Of a stretch of 64,000 nucleotides of DNA, positions 25,181 to 38,200 are shown piece by piece (the stretch's first letter is position 1; the number at the start of each line of letters is the position of its first letter). Made by a program: the position numbers and the translations under genes. Origin of the DNA: Pithys albifrons albifrons (Eukaryota; Chordata; Aves; Passeriformes; Thamnophilidae); assembly GCF_047495875.1 (NCBI RefSeq), contig NC_092461.1, forward strand, positions 92,448,431 through 92,512,430. The letters are read 5' to 3'. The notes beneath the pieces are model-generated. The model was not told the DNA's origin, did no database searches, and saw only the letters and a program-made list of their open reading frames with translations.

Positions 25181-25199
25181 GCGGTGGCAGGAACAGCAG

Positions 25200-25545
25200 C
25201 GGAGCATCCGGCCCAGCCTCCCTGCTCAGGCTGGGTCATCCCAGAGCACGTGCCACGGGATTGTGGCCAGGTGGTTCTTGAGTGTCTGCAGTGAGGAGAC
25301 TGCACAACTTCTCTGGGCAGCCTGTCCCAGTGCGCGGGCACCCGCACTGTGAAGAAGCTGTTCCTCATGTTCCGATGGACTCCCTTGGGCATCGGTTTCT
25401 GCCTGGTGCTTCTTGTCCTGGGGCTTGGCCCACCGAGAAGATCTGACTCCATCCCCTTGGCACTCCTCCTTCAGATACCCGCAGACGCTGAGCAGGTCCC
25501 CGCCCTGCCCTCTCTTCCCGGCGGTGTGTGGAGCTTTTAGGGCTG
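25200..25545 (-). repeat. CR1 LINE fragment, antisense, beside the promoter
   Basis: The phrase order (GGGTCATCCCAGAGC, CAGGTGGTTCTTGAGTGTCT, GGGCAGCCTGTCCCAGTG, ACTGTGAAGAAGCTGTTCCT, ending with a GCTGAGCAGGTCCCCGCC-type part) is the reverse complement of the CR1 reverse-transcriptase 3' end and 3' untranslated region. The 63- to 144-codon frames here derive from it. It lies in SLC39A6 intron 1 immediately after the CpG island. Confidence 0.85.
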
Positions 25546-26285
25546 GCTGTAATCTTTTTGGAGACTCTGAGGCTCCCGGCGTTAGGCCGTGTGCTCCGTG
25601 CCTCCCTGGGAAGGAGCTGGGGGGCAGCCCTCAGCTCACGCTTGGGAGCATCTGCTCCACAGCAGTGCTCTGCCTGCCTAGTGAAAGGGGCCGTGTGACA
25701 GTAATATTTAAACATTATGAATGTGACAGCATAAAAAATACATTTTTGTGGAGTACTGGAAACACTCACCGAGCTGGTTTGCCAAAACCTCCGGCAAACC
25801 CAGTGATTAAAGTTTGGGAATTTCGATTTTTAAGGAGGAGCATATAATTTATCCTACTTGTTTGTTGCTTAGAGAGAAATTACAGGTCTTCTTTCAAGCA
25901 CAAGAAAACCCTAACCTAGAACTGCGTTGGTGCACCCTTGAGGGCTCTCATTGTTTAGCCCATATTAGCAGTGACTCAGGCAAAGCCAAACAAAGGTAAG
26001 CTTGCACCTGGGGAGGTGTTCCTGGCCAGTGACCTCACTGTGGTATGCAGCTTCATCTCCTGTTGCCTGAGGCCACGCATCTGGGAAAAGTGCTGAATGC
26101 TGAGAAATTTAAATGTCTCCTGCTGCATTGGTACTTTGAGCAGGGTTTGGTTTTGTTTGTTGTGTGTTTTTTAGTTTAAGCAAATTACGAACTTGTATTA
26201 GAGAGAAAGATGTGACCAGTGTTACACAAACTGTTAAAATTTTCCTCTTTTTCTAGATTATTTGCACTGCTGAAAAGGAACTGCA

Positions 26286-29200
26286 ATGGAGGGTACGGTA
26301 TCGGTTGTTTTCCTTGTATCCTTTTCCATACTGCTGTGTGAAAGTTATCATCATGGAGTGGAGACGGTTACTGTTGTGCATACATCAGAGAGAGCTTTTC
26401 CAGAAAAGACAGTGGGCATTAATACTGACTTAGCAGGACTAATACAGAAGTTTCACCTTCAAGAACTTTTTCGTCGTTATGGAGAAAATAACTCTCTTTC
26501 AATTGATGGGTTTAGAAAACTACTTCAGAACATAGGTATAGATAAAATGAGAAGGATTAAAATAAGCCACAATCATGATCACCATGATCATGATCACGAT
26601 CACCATGATCATGATCATCATGACCATGACCATCACTTTCATCATAACCATGTTTCGTTGAGTAAAAGCTCCGAGAAGACTCCTTGTCCAAACCACGAAT
26701 CTGATGCTAACAAAGACCACAGGAACAGTCATGCGAAGGAACCCCATAAAGCGGAGAATGTGGAACACCAGCAGAACTTTGTACGCAGCAAGAACACGGT
26801 GAATGAAATAATGGCATCTGTCATCACTGCTTCCACAGGTGGCCACTCCGAGTTACAGAACGTGCAGCCTGGAGAAGTCAAGACAGTTGCTCGTTTGGGG
26901 CTGAGTGGCCCCAGTGCCACCAATGTCACAGGCAGCCGCAATATGAGCTGGCTCGCTGTCAGCAAGGCCAATGAATCTCGTACTTCCCTGAAAGAGTCGG
27001 AAGGAGGAAGTTACCTGTATTCTAAACTGAGAAAACAAAGCGCTCAAGAGGTGAGACCAGTTCTGTTGTATTCTGAGAAATACGGATCCACCAGGAATGT
27101 TGTCATGGCTTACTTGTCAGGTGCTTGTTCAACTGAGTGCAGGCTTTGTGGTATCCCCATACCCATGGCAAAACATGCAGACAACTTTCCTTGAAACTTA
27201 ATGTTTTGGAGGAATGTAATGTTCACAAGCTCAGACGAAAAAAAATATAAGTGTATACTTGTTTAATATATTTATGATTTATATATTATTTTAAAATATT
27301 ACTAAAATTGAAAAACATCTAAAATTTAAAACTTGCGGCTCTGCCTTAAAGTTTCTGTCTTGTTTTCCTAATAGTGTGATGAAAGTTAACAAATCTAGTT
27401 AAAATACTGTCATTGTTATCAAGCTGTCTCACAGTTGTGATAGCATAGAACTGTAACACTTCGAACCCCTCCCCATCATCAAGATTGTGTGTAGAAACCA
27501 AAGGTAAAAAATACTGGGGCAAAACGTTATCTGTTACTTTAAAACAGTAAAAATTAGGGCCGATAAAGTCTATAGTTGTGTTGGAGACAATTTTCTTGCA
27601 CAATCAAATCCTTTTCCACTAAAGGCTTTAAAAAGCATGCAGACTCTCAAAACATTTGCAGCCATGCCAGGTAATTCAGAGGGAGTGCTGTGTAGCATGT
27701 TACTGACTGTAGGTACTGAATTCACCAGTTGTTGCATGGACAAAGCAAAAGTACTGTTGTTCTTCAAACCCAGTGAGTCAGCACAGAGGCCATACAGTGG
27801 GGAGCTCTCTACTAGAGGAAGTGTATGCAGAACATGCTCTGTGCAATACTTTCCATAGCAGTCACTTCCATAAAAAAAGTACCTGACCTTGTTACAGCTT
27901 CCTTGTGTGGCCTTTAGAACAGAATGAAAAGTGTGAGGCTTTTTCTATTTATGCAGGAAGGCATCTAACCCACTTGTGCCAAGAATGAGCAATAATTACA
28001 CATCATCTATCAGAACTCACAAACAAGCTTTGTGGGACAGGAAAGGAGTGGAGAGACATTTTTTACTAAATTGGTCTGTTATCAGTCTTTGAGTTGTGTT
28101 GAGGTAGCTGTCTTCATATGGTGCCACTCCATTTCAACTGAGATGGGATGTGCAGTCCTTTTAAGATATATAATGGTATTTTGATTCTGGAAAATATTTA
28201 ACACATGTCTCTTTCCACAGTGCTCAAATGCTTCAAAACTGATGCAGTCACATGGAATAGGCACTCAAGTATTGTTGACTGCTTCAGAATTTAGTTACCT
28301 CTGTCCAGCTCTGATTAATCAGATCGATGGCAAGTACTGCATAGTCCATGCAAGTAGTGAAAAAGCTGAAACTCCTCCAAAAAGTTACTCTCTGCAAATA
28401 GGTAGGTTAATGGAGACATGTTTATGTTGGTTATGAAGTTTTGTGGCATACTTTTGATCAGAAGCGTTTGATAACAGAAATGTTAAGCAAACAAAATCAT
28501 GTACAGCTGTTACTTATTGTTGTTACTGGTTTTTTTTTCCAGCCTGGATTGGTGGCTTTATATCCATCTCCGTCATCAGTTTTCTTTCCTTATTGGGTGT
28601 TATATTGGTACCGCTGATGAATCGTGTATTTTTCAAGTTTCTTCTAAGTTTTCTCGTGGCACTGGCTGTGGGCACCTTGAGTGGAGATGCCTTCTTACAC
28701 CTCCTTCCACATGTAAGTATTAATTACTGTTTCATTTCTCATCTCAGAAAACTTGACATCCATCTATAATACTTAATGATAATTTTAATCCCTTTTAATT
28801 AATACCAGTTTGGTGCATCATTTTTCAACCTTATAGATTATTTGATGGAATGGTTTTCCATTTGGAGCTGTTTGTGTTACTCATTTCGCAGTCCTTACAG
28901 TGCAAGAATTTCACAGTCTTATCCTTCTCTCTGTTTCCTGTTCTTAGACATATATGCTGCCAAGTCACTTACTGTTCCTTGTATCGAAGAATTTTGCATA
29001 AACGTTCTTAGTTATTTATAGCAATGCTGCCTTTTGTTTTTTCAGTTTAATGGACTTTACAGATAGTGGAAATTGCTCACTGAACACTTTAAATGTGGAA
29101 TGGATAATCAGCTGGTTCTGTTTTTCTGTTATAAGCCGCTTACGTTGATGGCTTATCCACAGTAATTTTTTAAAATCAGAATCAAGCATTTCTCAAGTCC

Positions 29201-32200
29201 AGGGAAAATATTACTTGATAGACTTTGGAGTTGTTGTTATGTAATACAGGCAATGAAATAGGTACAAATTTAGCAAACATATCTCCTTCTTGAAGCTCTT
29301 AAACAGACATTTCTCCCATCCCGAAAGTAACTTGTTCCAGCTTTCACATAAGAATGTAGCTTTAATGAATGGGTGAGTACCAAGCCTATTCTCAGTCCTT
29401 GCAATGTTTCTTCCCATCAACAAATTTCCAATCAATGGATTTCTTTGTTTGAGCCTGTATGCAGAGCATTTGCCCTGTGAAAATTTTCAAGGCTGGCCTT
29501 CAGACATGAGGAAAATAATGTGAAAAATACCTTCTATGTTTTTTACATTACAGTTCTTTTGAATATAATGACTTTCTCCATTTGGTTCTCCCTTTAGTCT
29601 CATGGAAATCATCACCATCACCATGAAAAATCTCTGATTGAACAAAACAAAGCCTCTATGTATAAACATCTTGTTCTTCAAAGTACTGAGGAGAGTGCTT
29701 ACCTGGATTCTACATGGAAAGGACTTACAGCACTTGGAGGCTTGTACTTCATGTTTCTAGTGGAGCATTTGATCACTTTAATAAAGCAGTTTAAAGACAA
29801 GAAGAAAAAGGTAGGAAAGCTATTACTTTGAAGCTATATTGTATTGCATGCTCATTTCTGAAAACACCTTTTAAAACCCTTTTGTGAGTATCCTCTATCT
29901 GTTGATTTAGTAGCAATGGCTGACTTAATTAGTGTTAGAATTTCATTTATATTGGTGACACCTATACTTTTAAATGAAACTGCTTTTTGTGGTCCCATTA
30001 GTAAGGGCTGTTAGCCATGTCCTTAACCAGACAATAAAGTAGTCTTGGCATCACAGTGAATTGCTTAATAAGCAGGTGTCCAGTTGTACCCTTTGTTTTA
30101 ACAGAGTGATTTAAGAAGTTCCGGTTCATTATTGACTTCCTTCTGACATCTCGAGGCAATTATGACTATCTGAACTGGTTTTTTTATTATTTTAATTCTC
30201 ATGCTGGATGCAGTAAGATGGCCTTGTACAGTTATTGTACTGCTTTTGAGGGGGCACTTGCACAAACGAGTAAGGATTGGCAGTAAGTGCTTACATAAAT
30301 AGCATCCAACTATTCTGTAGAAAGTAACTTCATTGGATAGTGTTGCATTTGGAAATACAGTCCGTGGAGCCCCTCGCTTCTGTCCCTTCTCTCCCCCAAA
30401 AAGAGCAATATAACTCTCAGATTACTGTGCTGGTTTTTATGTGTAAAGTAAATAACTAAATTTTGGCAGGTTGTACATGTTGGTAACTCACCAGTTAGTG
30501 GTTCTTTAGAGACTAGTGTAGCCAGGAATAATGAATGATGTAAAAGCTGACTCAGTACAAAATGATACAGGAAAAGCTGGTGATATGATTGAATCATAGA
30601 ATGGTTTAGGTTGGAAAGGACCTTAAAGGTCATCTGGTTCCAATGATCTTAAGCTTTGTTTGAAGAAAATTAGTAAGCTACTAATTACTTATATTAAAAT
30701 AGCTAATTGGTAGGCTACCACAATGACTGATAATATCTGTTTAGTTTTATTGTTTAATTGGTCATTGAGGCAATAGTCTTGGAGCAGATATCATGTAAGC
30801 TCTTTGACTTTCATCATGGGAGGTTGTTTAGCTTCAGTATAAACTAAACTCTGAGCTTTCCTTATCTCTAGTTACATTTATTTGACAGGAAAGAAAATGA
30901 AGGGTTTTAAGCAAAGCAAGTGTTTCTGTGTCCTTCTCTCAGCCACAGGAATGTATTTCTTGTTAGACTGATTACACTGTTCTGGATACTGAATCACTGA
31001 TCATAAATTGTTGTGATACAGATATGAGTGAGCAGTATTACAGAGTTTTACTTGGTTCTTCTCCTGTACATTATATAGAAAAAAATTTATTGATATTACA
31101 ATAGAAACAAATGAGTGGAATAACTTCTACTCAATATTTGATGTGTTTCGCTTCTCAGCTAACCCCTCTGCTTATTCCTTGTGCAAAAGTGGGTGTTATT
31201 TATGTGGGTGGATTTGTCTGTTTGTTGGGATTATTTTGTTTTTTCTCTCCTCTCCTGTGGAGCCTAAGGAATCCTTGTCATCTTATACGTAGCTGAGTTT
31301 CTATTACTCCTGTTCTCTACTCTTTACATGGCTTCCGTGTTGTCCTCTTTCTGTGCAGGCTGCATGAATGTTGTGAATATAATATTGCTCATGTATATCC
31401 TGAAAAATAAGTACATTATTCATAACTGCAGTATTTTCTTTTGAATAAGAAAAAAAATGAAGATGATGGAGAAAGTAAGAAGTTTTCAGCGAATGAAGAA
31501 AAGTTAGATACAGATGATCGTAAGTCTCAATAATATTGCACAGTTGCTATTTTGTGGCAGAGCTGTTTAAAAAATACCTGATTGATGGCAGCCCATAGAT
31601 CTGCTTCTTACTGTAGGCTGGAACACTTCCTTACTTGAATTCTTTCCAAAACCAAACCTGTCTGTGTGTTGATATATAGAGGGCTGGCTCTATTTGCTGC
31701 TTTCTTTTAAAAAGCATCAGCAGGTTGGAAGTTGTGTTGTTTTACAGGTAAACCGGCAGGAGAAATGAACCGAACACAAAAGAGATTATAAGTCAGAGTT
31801 ACAATTTAATAACAATATTACAATAAATGCAAGGGCACAAAGAGAAATTGGTTTTAACCCACAAAACCCAGAAGTGTAACCCAGCACCCTGGGGCACAAA
31901 CACAAAGGGGTGTGTAGCCCCTGTGCTGAACCCCACGTGGTTCATCCAAGTCCAAAGTAAAAGGAAACGAGAAACCTGTTGGTGCAGATGATAGTTGCAG
32001 TCTGGTTGAGAGGGTGGTCTCCTGTCCAGGTTCTGGTCCTTCTCTGGATCCAACAAGTGGTTCCCAAACCCCCAAGATTGAATCCCCTCAGGTCCAGGTG
32101 GGACCACCCAGTACGTCCCTCAGGGCAGGGAATTACACAGTGGGTGATTTGACTCTGTGAGTTGTGGGGTATTTTTGGAATCATTGATGGTCTGTTAGCA

Positions 32201-35200
32201 GACATGACACCTCAGGCTGGCTGTGGAGGTCCTAATGACTCCCTGGAGGGGAGTTATCACAGCTCTTATCTCACAGGTGTCTTTCACACCCAGCTCACAC
32301 CCTGAGGGGTCAGGTGTGCCCTGGGCAGCTGCTGCAAATGGTCCATTGTTAACAGATCTTGGGAAATGGGATAGAGGGTTTAGAATACACAGCTTTGGTC
32401 ACACCCACACAGTGATAAACTGGTTCCAACTTGCTGAACTAGGACAGAAGTAGAGACAGTTTTGAAACCTTAAGCCTTTTAATTCTGGATTTAGCAGCAG
32501 AAGTTGAAGGCATTCTGTGAAGCTCTTCTGGCTATGGCTGTTGAAAATACAGCAGTACTTGCTGGCTTCTATACTTCTCTTTAGACTGTTAGATGTTATA
32601 TGTGTGATTCATTATTTAGATTTCTGTGTATCTCAAGTCTGGATTTTGTTAGCTTGATTATTTATTTATAAGGGTGTTAATCTAAAATTCTACATGTTAC
32701 TTGAAGTATTTGGAATGCAAATGATTGTATGTCCCCAAGGTCACGCTTTAAGCCAAAACACCTCACTAGATACTTGTTAGCTCTTGTAGCTAAAGGAGAT
32801 GCTTGTTTTTTCTGAATAATTTTATAACTAATGGAAAAGTTAGCTGTAACGTAGGGAAAAACTCTATGTATTTATTCATTTGATTGAAGGAGAAGAACTT
32901 AGCAAGTCTTAGGAGTTAGTTAAAATAACTAACCTGACTGTGCCACTGATGTTTATATGAGGATATCTCATGTGTTGATGACTTTATTTTTGAGTTTATT
33001 TTTCAGGTGATAAACTAAAGTGCCTGTATTTATATGAAATACAGGAGTTTACAAAATTATCGCTAACATAATCCTCTTCTGTGTCCTTATTCTTCAGCCC
33101 AAGATGAATAAATGGCACACGCTCTTCAGATGCTTGGTCTTCTGAAGCAATTGAACTAACAGCCTTCATGCTGTGAAACTGGTGCTTAGAGTCTTAGTGC
33201 ATTCTGTTTAAATTACACTGGGTCTTAGATTAAAAGCTTTTTTACCTTTTAGGAGGCATTTGTAAGGGCTGCTTCAGCAGTAGGGGACAGAAACTGAAAG
33301 TTTTCCTTATTTTGAACTATTGGGAATTATCATTGAAATCTGAATAAGGAAAAATAAGCTGTTGAAACCCTTAAAAATAAAATTTCTGGTGCACGAATGT
33401 GCCTTATCAGTCCCAGCTTTTAGACTTACTGTTTTCTTCTTTACTGCATCACATATTCAACTTGTTTGTTTGTTTGTTGCTTCTAAGGTGTTTTTTTAAA
33501 ATGTACAACATTTATACTCTGGGTTTTTGTAACAGGGCCTGAGGGCTATCTAGGGACAGACTCTCAAGATCCATCAACCTTCATTTCTCAGCAGCCAACT
33601 GTACAAGAGGAGGAAGAAGTCATGATAGCTCATTCTCATCAGGAGGAGGTTGACAACGAGTATGTGTCCAGAGGCTGTAGAAACAAATGCCATTCTCACT
33701 TACACGATACTCTAGGACAGACAGATCATCTTAGTCACCATCACCATGACTACCATCATATTTTGCACCACCACCATCATCAGAACCATCATCCCCACAG
33801 TCACAGTCAGCGCTACTCACGTGAAGAACTGAAGGATGCGGGGATAGCAACTCTGGCATGGATGGTGATTATGGGAGATGGACTACACAATTTTAGTGAT
33901 GGGCTAGCAATTGGTAAGTGTTACCTTGAACTCTGCAACTTTGTTGTGTGTGAAGACAGTGAAATCTTCTTGCTATTGCTTATCTCTATTATATAGCTGG
34001 AATGTAGGAATGTAGCTAATTAGCAGAGGATCTCTGAAGCCTAAACTTATATCTGAAAACATCTCTGAATGAATAAAAACCCTTCAGTTTAACAACCCAA
34101 AGATCACTGATAAATGAAACAAAAATTGTGTACTTATAGCTGTGTTTCTTTAGGAAATTCATAAAATTTGCTGTATTTTCTGCTTTTAGCAGTTAAAGCT
34201 AACATTTTTCAAAACTAAAGCTAGGCTTATAAAACAATATTTACAACTAACTTTGTATTTCAATGCCTGCAAGTGCTCAGCAGTTTTTTTAATCTTAATT
34301 ATGACAAGCTTGTATTTTTCGTGACATACAAAGTAATTATGTTTTTTTCACTTCAGTCAGGCCAATAGTGTCATTGGCTTTTTTACTACTTTTCCATCTT
34401 CACGTGTTATGCAGCAAGGTCAGGTTCTATGCTTGGCACACCTGTCTTCAGGCCCTTGTTTACACATCATGTGTAAGTTCCCCCAGAGCACTGGTGATCA
34501 GGGAGATGGCGCCCTGGTTTCAATCTGTTTTAGTCTGAAGATTACCCAATGGATCAGGCAACATATATGCATGATTTTTGTGCTGTGGGACGTAGGCATG
34601 CATTCATTTTTGCTGTAAAATTAATTTGGTCCAAATCATTGTGTTCTCCAAGGTGCTTTTACACTTTTGCATAGCAGTCCTGTCCTGTCACATCCAGATT
34701 GTCAGATCTTACCTTCCCATAAAGAGCAGCATTGTAGTTCTTCCTAGTGCTTGTACTAACCTTGCAGAGAAGGCCTGTGCTGCTTTTTGTAACCTAGGAG
34801 TGTCTGAGTAGAACAGTAGTTAGCTATTACCTGTCAGAAATGTGATTCATGGAGAAGGTACCAATGAAGTCACTGTATGTGGCCTTTTTGCAGATTTTTG
34901 GATTAAGAATATCTGTATCAATTAAAGCATTAACAGTTGAACTTGATATTAGGGCTTTTCCAGCCTAAATGATTCTGTGATTCCAGAAGTAGTTTTCTTC
35001 AGATGCTCAGTGTTCTGCATTCAGTCTCTCTTCTTGGAAAAGATTTTTTAAAAACATTTTTTTCTTAAACAGAGGTTACACACTACTCAGAACCTTGTTC
35101 CTGAAGTTGAGCTTTATAGTCCTTTTTTTTAAATTTAAAATTGTATGAAGTAAACAAAACATTTATCTTTTGATTCCTGTGTTGTTCGTGTCTCTGTTGT

Positions 35201-38200
35201 TCCCTTAACATGTTCTAGTTGCTCAGTCTTTTTTGCCAATGCTTCAATGAAAATATTTCTTTATCACAAAAAGAATAGGTTGAATATTTTGTTTTGGATT
35301 TGTGTCTGGAAGGTCAGGTTTGGGAACTCTCCTTTTTTGTTTTTTTAGAAGGAGAGCTAGACTCATGGTATTTCAAAATTGAAAGGTTAAAATAAGTTAC
35401 AGAAAGTGAAGTCTAATCTGTAATCTTCAGTTCTTTTGCTAATCTTTTCTGATCTTGACTTTTGTATTTAAGACTTTACAGATATTGGATTCATTTCTAG
35501 CTTGTTTAGCATAGGGGAGGCAGTTCAGCAGTATCAGTCTTTCTGTCAATTTTATTGTAGGACAAGTTCATTCTTGTTTGAGGAGAAAACCCAATAACTA
35601 TTTTCTCACAGCACTATTTGCCGTTGTTCAGATTCAGTCAATTCAAAGTGTAATGTGAAAAGAGACTTTCTTATTTAATCTCATTTTTGATGAAAGTTGA
35701 AGCATGAAATGTAAATTTTTGAGCAGATCAGTAGTGAAAATGTTGTAGAAGGAAGATTTGCATACAAATGACACACAGAATCAATTACCTCCTGGCATTA
35801 GGGAGATTTGGGAAGGAGCTATGACTTTATAGTTATGAAGGGAAAAGTACAAGAAAGGTTAATAAAGGCTTATTGAATGGGAGAGCAATAGCTTTTAGAA
35901 ATCCTGCTGTGTAGCTTGTTCAGGCTAATGGAAATATGGGTTTCCTCCAGTTCTGTATGTGCTTAAAAGTATTATGGAAAAACATCAGTTTGATAGTGTT
36001 GTGAAAATGCTAATACTGCTTGTGTAGTGTTTTACCTGTATTTAAAAGAAGTGAATGCTTCTCTAAAGACAGCTTTAGCCACCATAGCCCTTCATTTTTC
36101 ACTTTGTGATTTGTTATTCATGATTTCCATCAGTTACTTCTTTCCTCAAATCTATTGTGCTAATTATGTAGGAACAAGTTTTAAAAGTGCTTATCTTTTT
36201 TATTAGAGCATGGAACAGTTAGATCTGACTCATTTGTACAAAATGATCATCTGTGATTTGAACTTCTCTGTGTTACTTCAACTAAATAAGTAAAATGCAG
36301 AATGCTTGCTTATAATTTTTTTCTTTAGCTTTTGAAAGAAGCAATGTCTTTAAAGTCTATTTTAAGATACCAGTGATGCTATTAAATCAACCTCTTGAGA
36401 GGGGATAGTGCCAGATTTGTTAACATTGTCTTCAGTTGTTAACATTTCAAGACCTTTTAGCAGTGAAAAAAGAGTTATGCTTGTTATTTAAGCTTGTACT
36501 TTGGTTACTTCTAAACTTTTCCTCTTTGAAATTTGTAAGAATTAAATTTTTACTATGGCCTTGTCTAAAGCTCTAATGCTTAATGTCTCACCTCAGTCCT
36601 TACTTTCTCCACGTTTCATCCAGATCATTTGCAAAGATACTGAAGAAAATTGGTTGCAGTTTTTGTCTTGGGGAGCTGTCTCTTACTAGCCATCCATCAG
36701 GCTCTGTTAGCCCAGCAGTCCAGCCAATGTGCAAGCTCATGTGTCCTCTTTGGTGAGATGAGACTGTAAGAGATAGTGTCAGAAATCCTCCTAAAGTGAA
36801 GTTCTCGTACATTCACTGCTGTCACCATCTCTATAGTCAGTTATTTCCTCATGCTGGATGAAGCATTTGGGGAGGGATTTTAAGAGGATATTCAGCATGA
36901 TCTTTCCAGGAACTTAGATGGTGCTACTGTTCCCTGGTCTTTGCCTTTCTTAAAGATGGGGGGAAATGTTATCCTTTTCTCAGAGATCCTTCTATAGCCA
37001 TGGTTTTCCGTAGATGATAATCTGCAGCCTTGTAGTCACACTAGTCAACTCCACCAGCACCCCTGAGTGTGAGTTCCATCCTGGCAGTCATATGAGCATT
37101 TCCAGTTTTTTCTACATATCTCTCAACTGTTGCTTCTGTGGTTTGCTGTTGCTTTCTTTCTGGGGGGTGCTGGGATCTGGCTTTGCTAATGAGGACTGAG
37201 ATGAAGGCTGTGTTGGTGCTTTGCTCTTTTTATGTCTACTGTTTGTTTCCCTTCCTGATCTATCAATGGACACAAATTTTTCCTGAATGTTGTTTCTCAG
37301 CTGGCATTCTGGTAGAACTGTTTCTTGTTATCCTTGGTGTCTTGTTAGTTTTAGCTCCAGCTGGGCTTTGGTGTTCCTCCTTTTTATTCCACTGCTGTTA
37401 ACTTCCTTGTTGCCACTCTTTGTTCTTGTTTCTTGTGTGCTTCTCTTTTGAGTCTTAATTCCTTAAGACACACTGCTTAGCTGTGCATGTCTTCTGTGAG
37501 TGCTGCTGCACTGGCCACCTCTTTTGGGCACTCTTTCCCTTTTGACTGATTCCCAGGGTATTCTACACTGCAATTCCTTAAAGAAGTCAAAGTCTGCTTT
37601 GTTAAAGTCTACAGTCATAATTTTGCTTCTTGCTTTCCCAGTCTCCTTCTGTATCCTTACCTCAGTTAGCTCATGCTCTCAAGATGCCATTTTCATTCGT
37701 ATTTGCCATCAGTTTTTCATTGTTTTTGAGCAGCAGGTCAGTTAGAATGCTAACCCTGGCTGGCTTTTCTGTCATTTGTATTGAGGAAAGCATTACCAAT
37801 ACAAGTAAGGAACATCTTGGATTGTGTGCCCAGTACTGTTACCTCCACAGCTGAAATCATCTTATGTGAATGGTGATGTCCTCTGTTCATAGGTAGCCCC
37901 TATCCAGCAGCTTTTCTTGGTCAGGGGGTTTGTAACCATATTCCTGGCGTTACTCTGGTCTTCACCAAGAGACTGAATAGGCACATGGAACTGCACTCAT
38001 ACGTGCTTTTATACTGGAGCTCTCTGTGGTCAAGGAGCCCCTTTATGTAGATAGGTAAAAAAAGTGCCTCCTATTCTGTCTTTGTAGGCAGTCAGTATCT
38101 ATCCCTGACAGGCCAGACAAGATTTGCTGGTGACTCCACAGCATCATTCAGGCAGGCTTTTGGCAGCCAATGGACTTCCCTGGGCAGTAGTTCAGCAGGT

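Noticed and set aside
24496..25294. Long open frames on both strands at the CpG island
   Set aside because: GC-rich DNA has few stops; the translations are low-complexity and do not match ELP2 or any other family.
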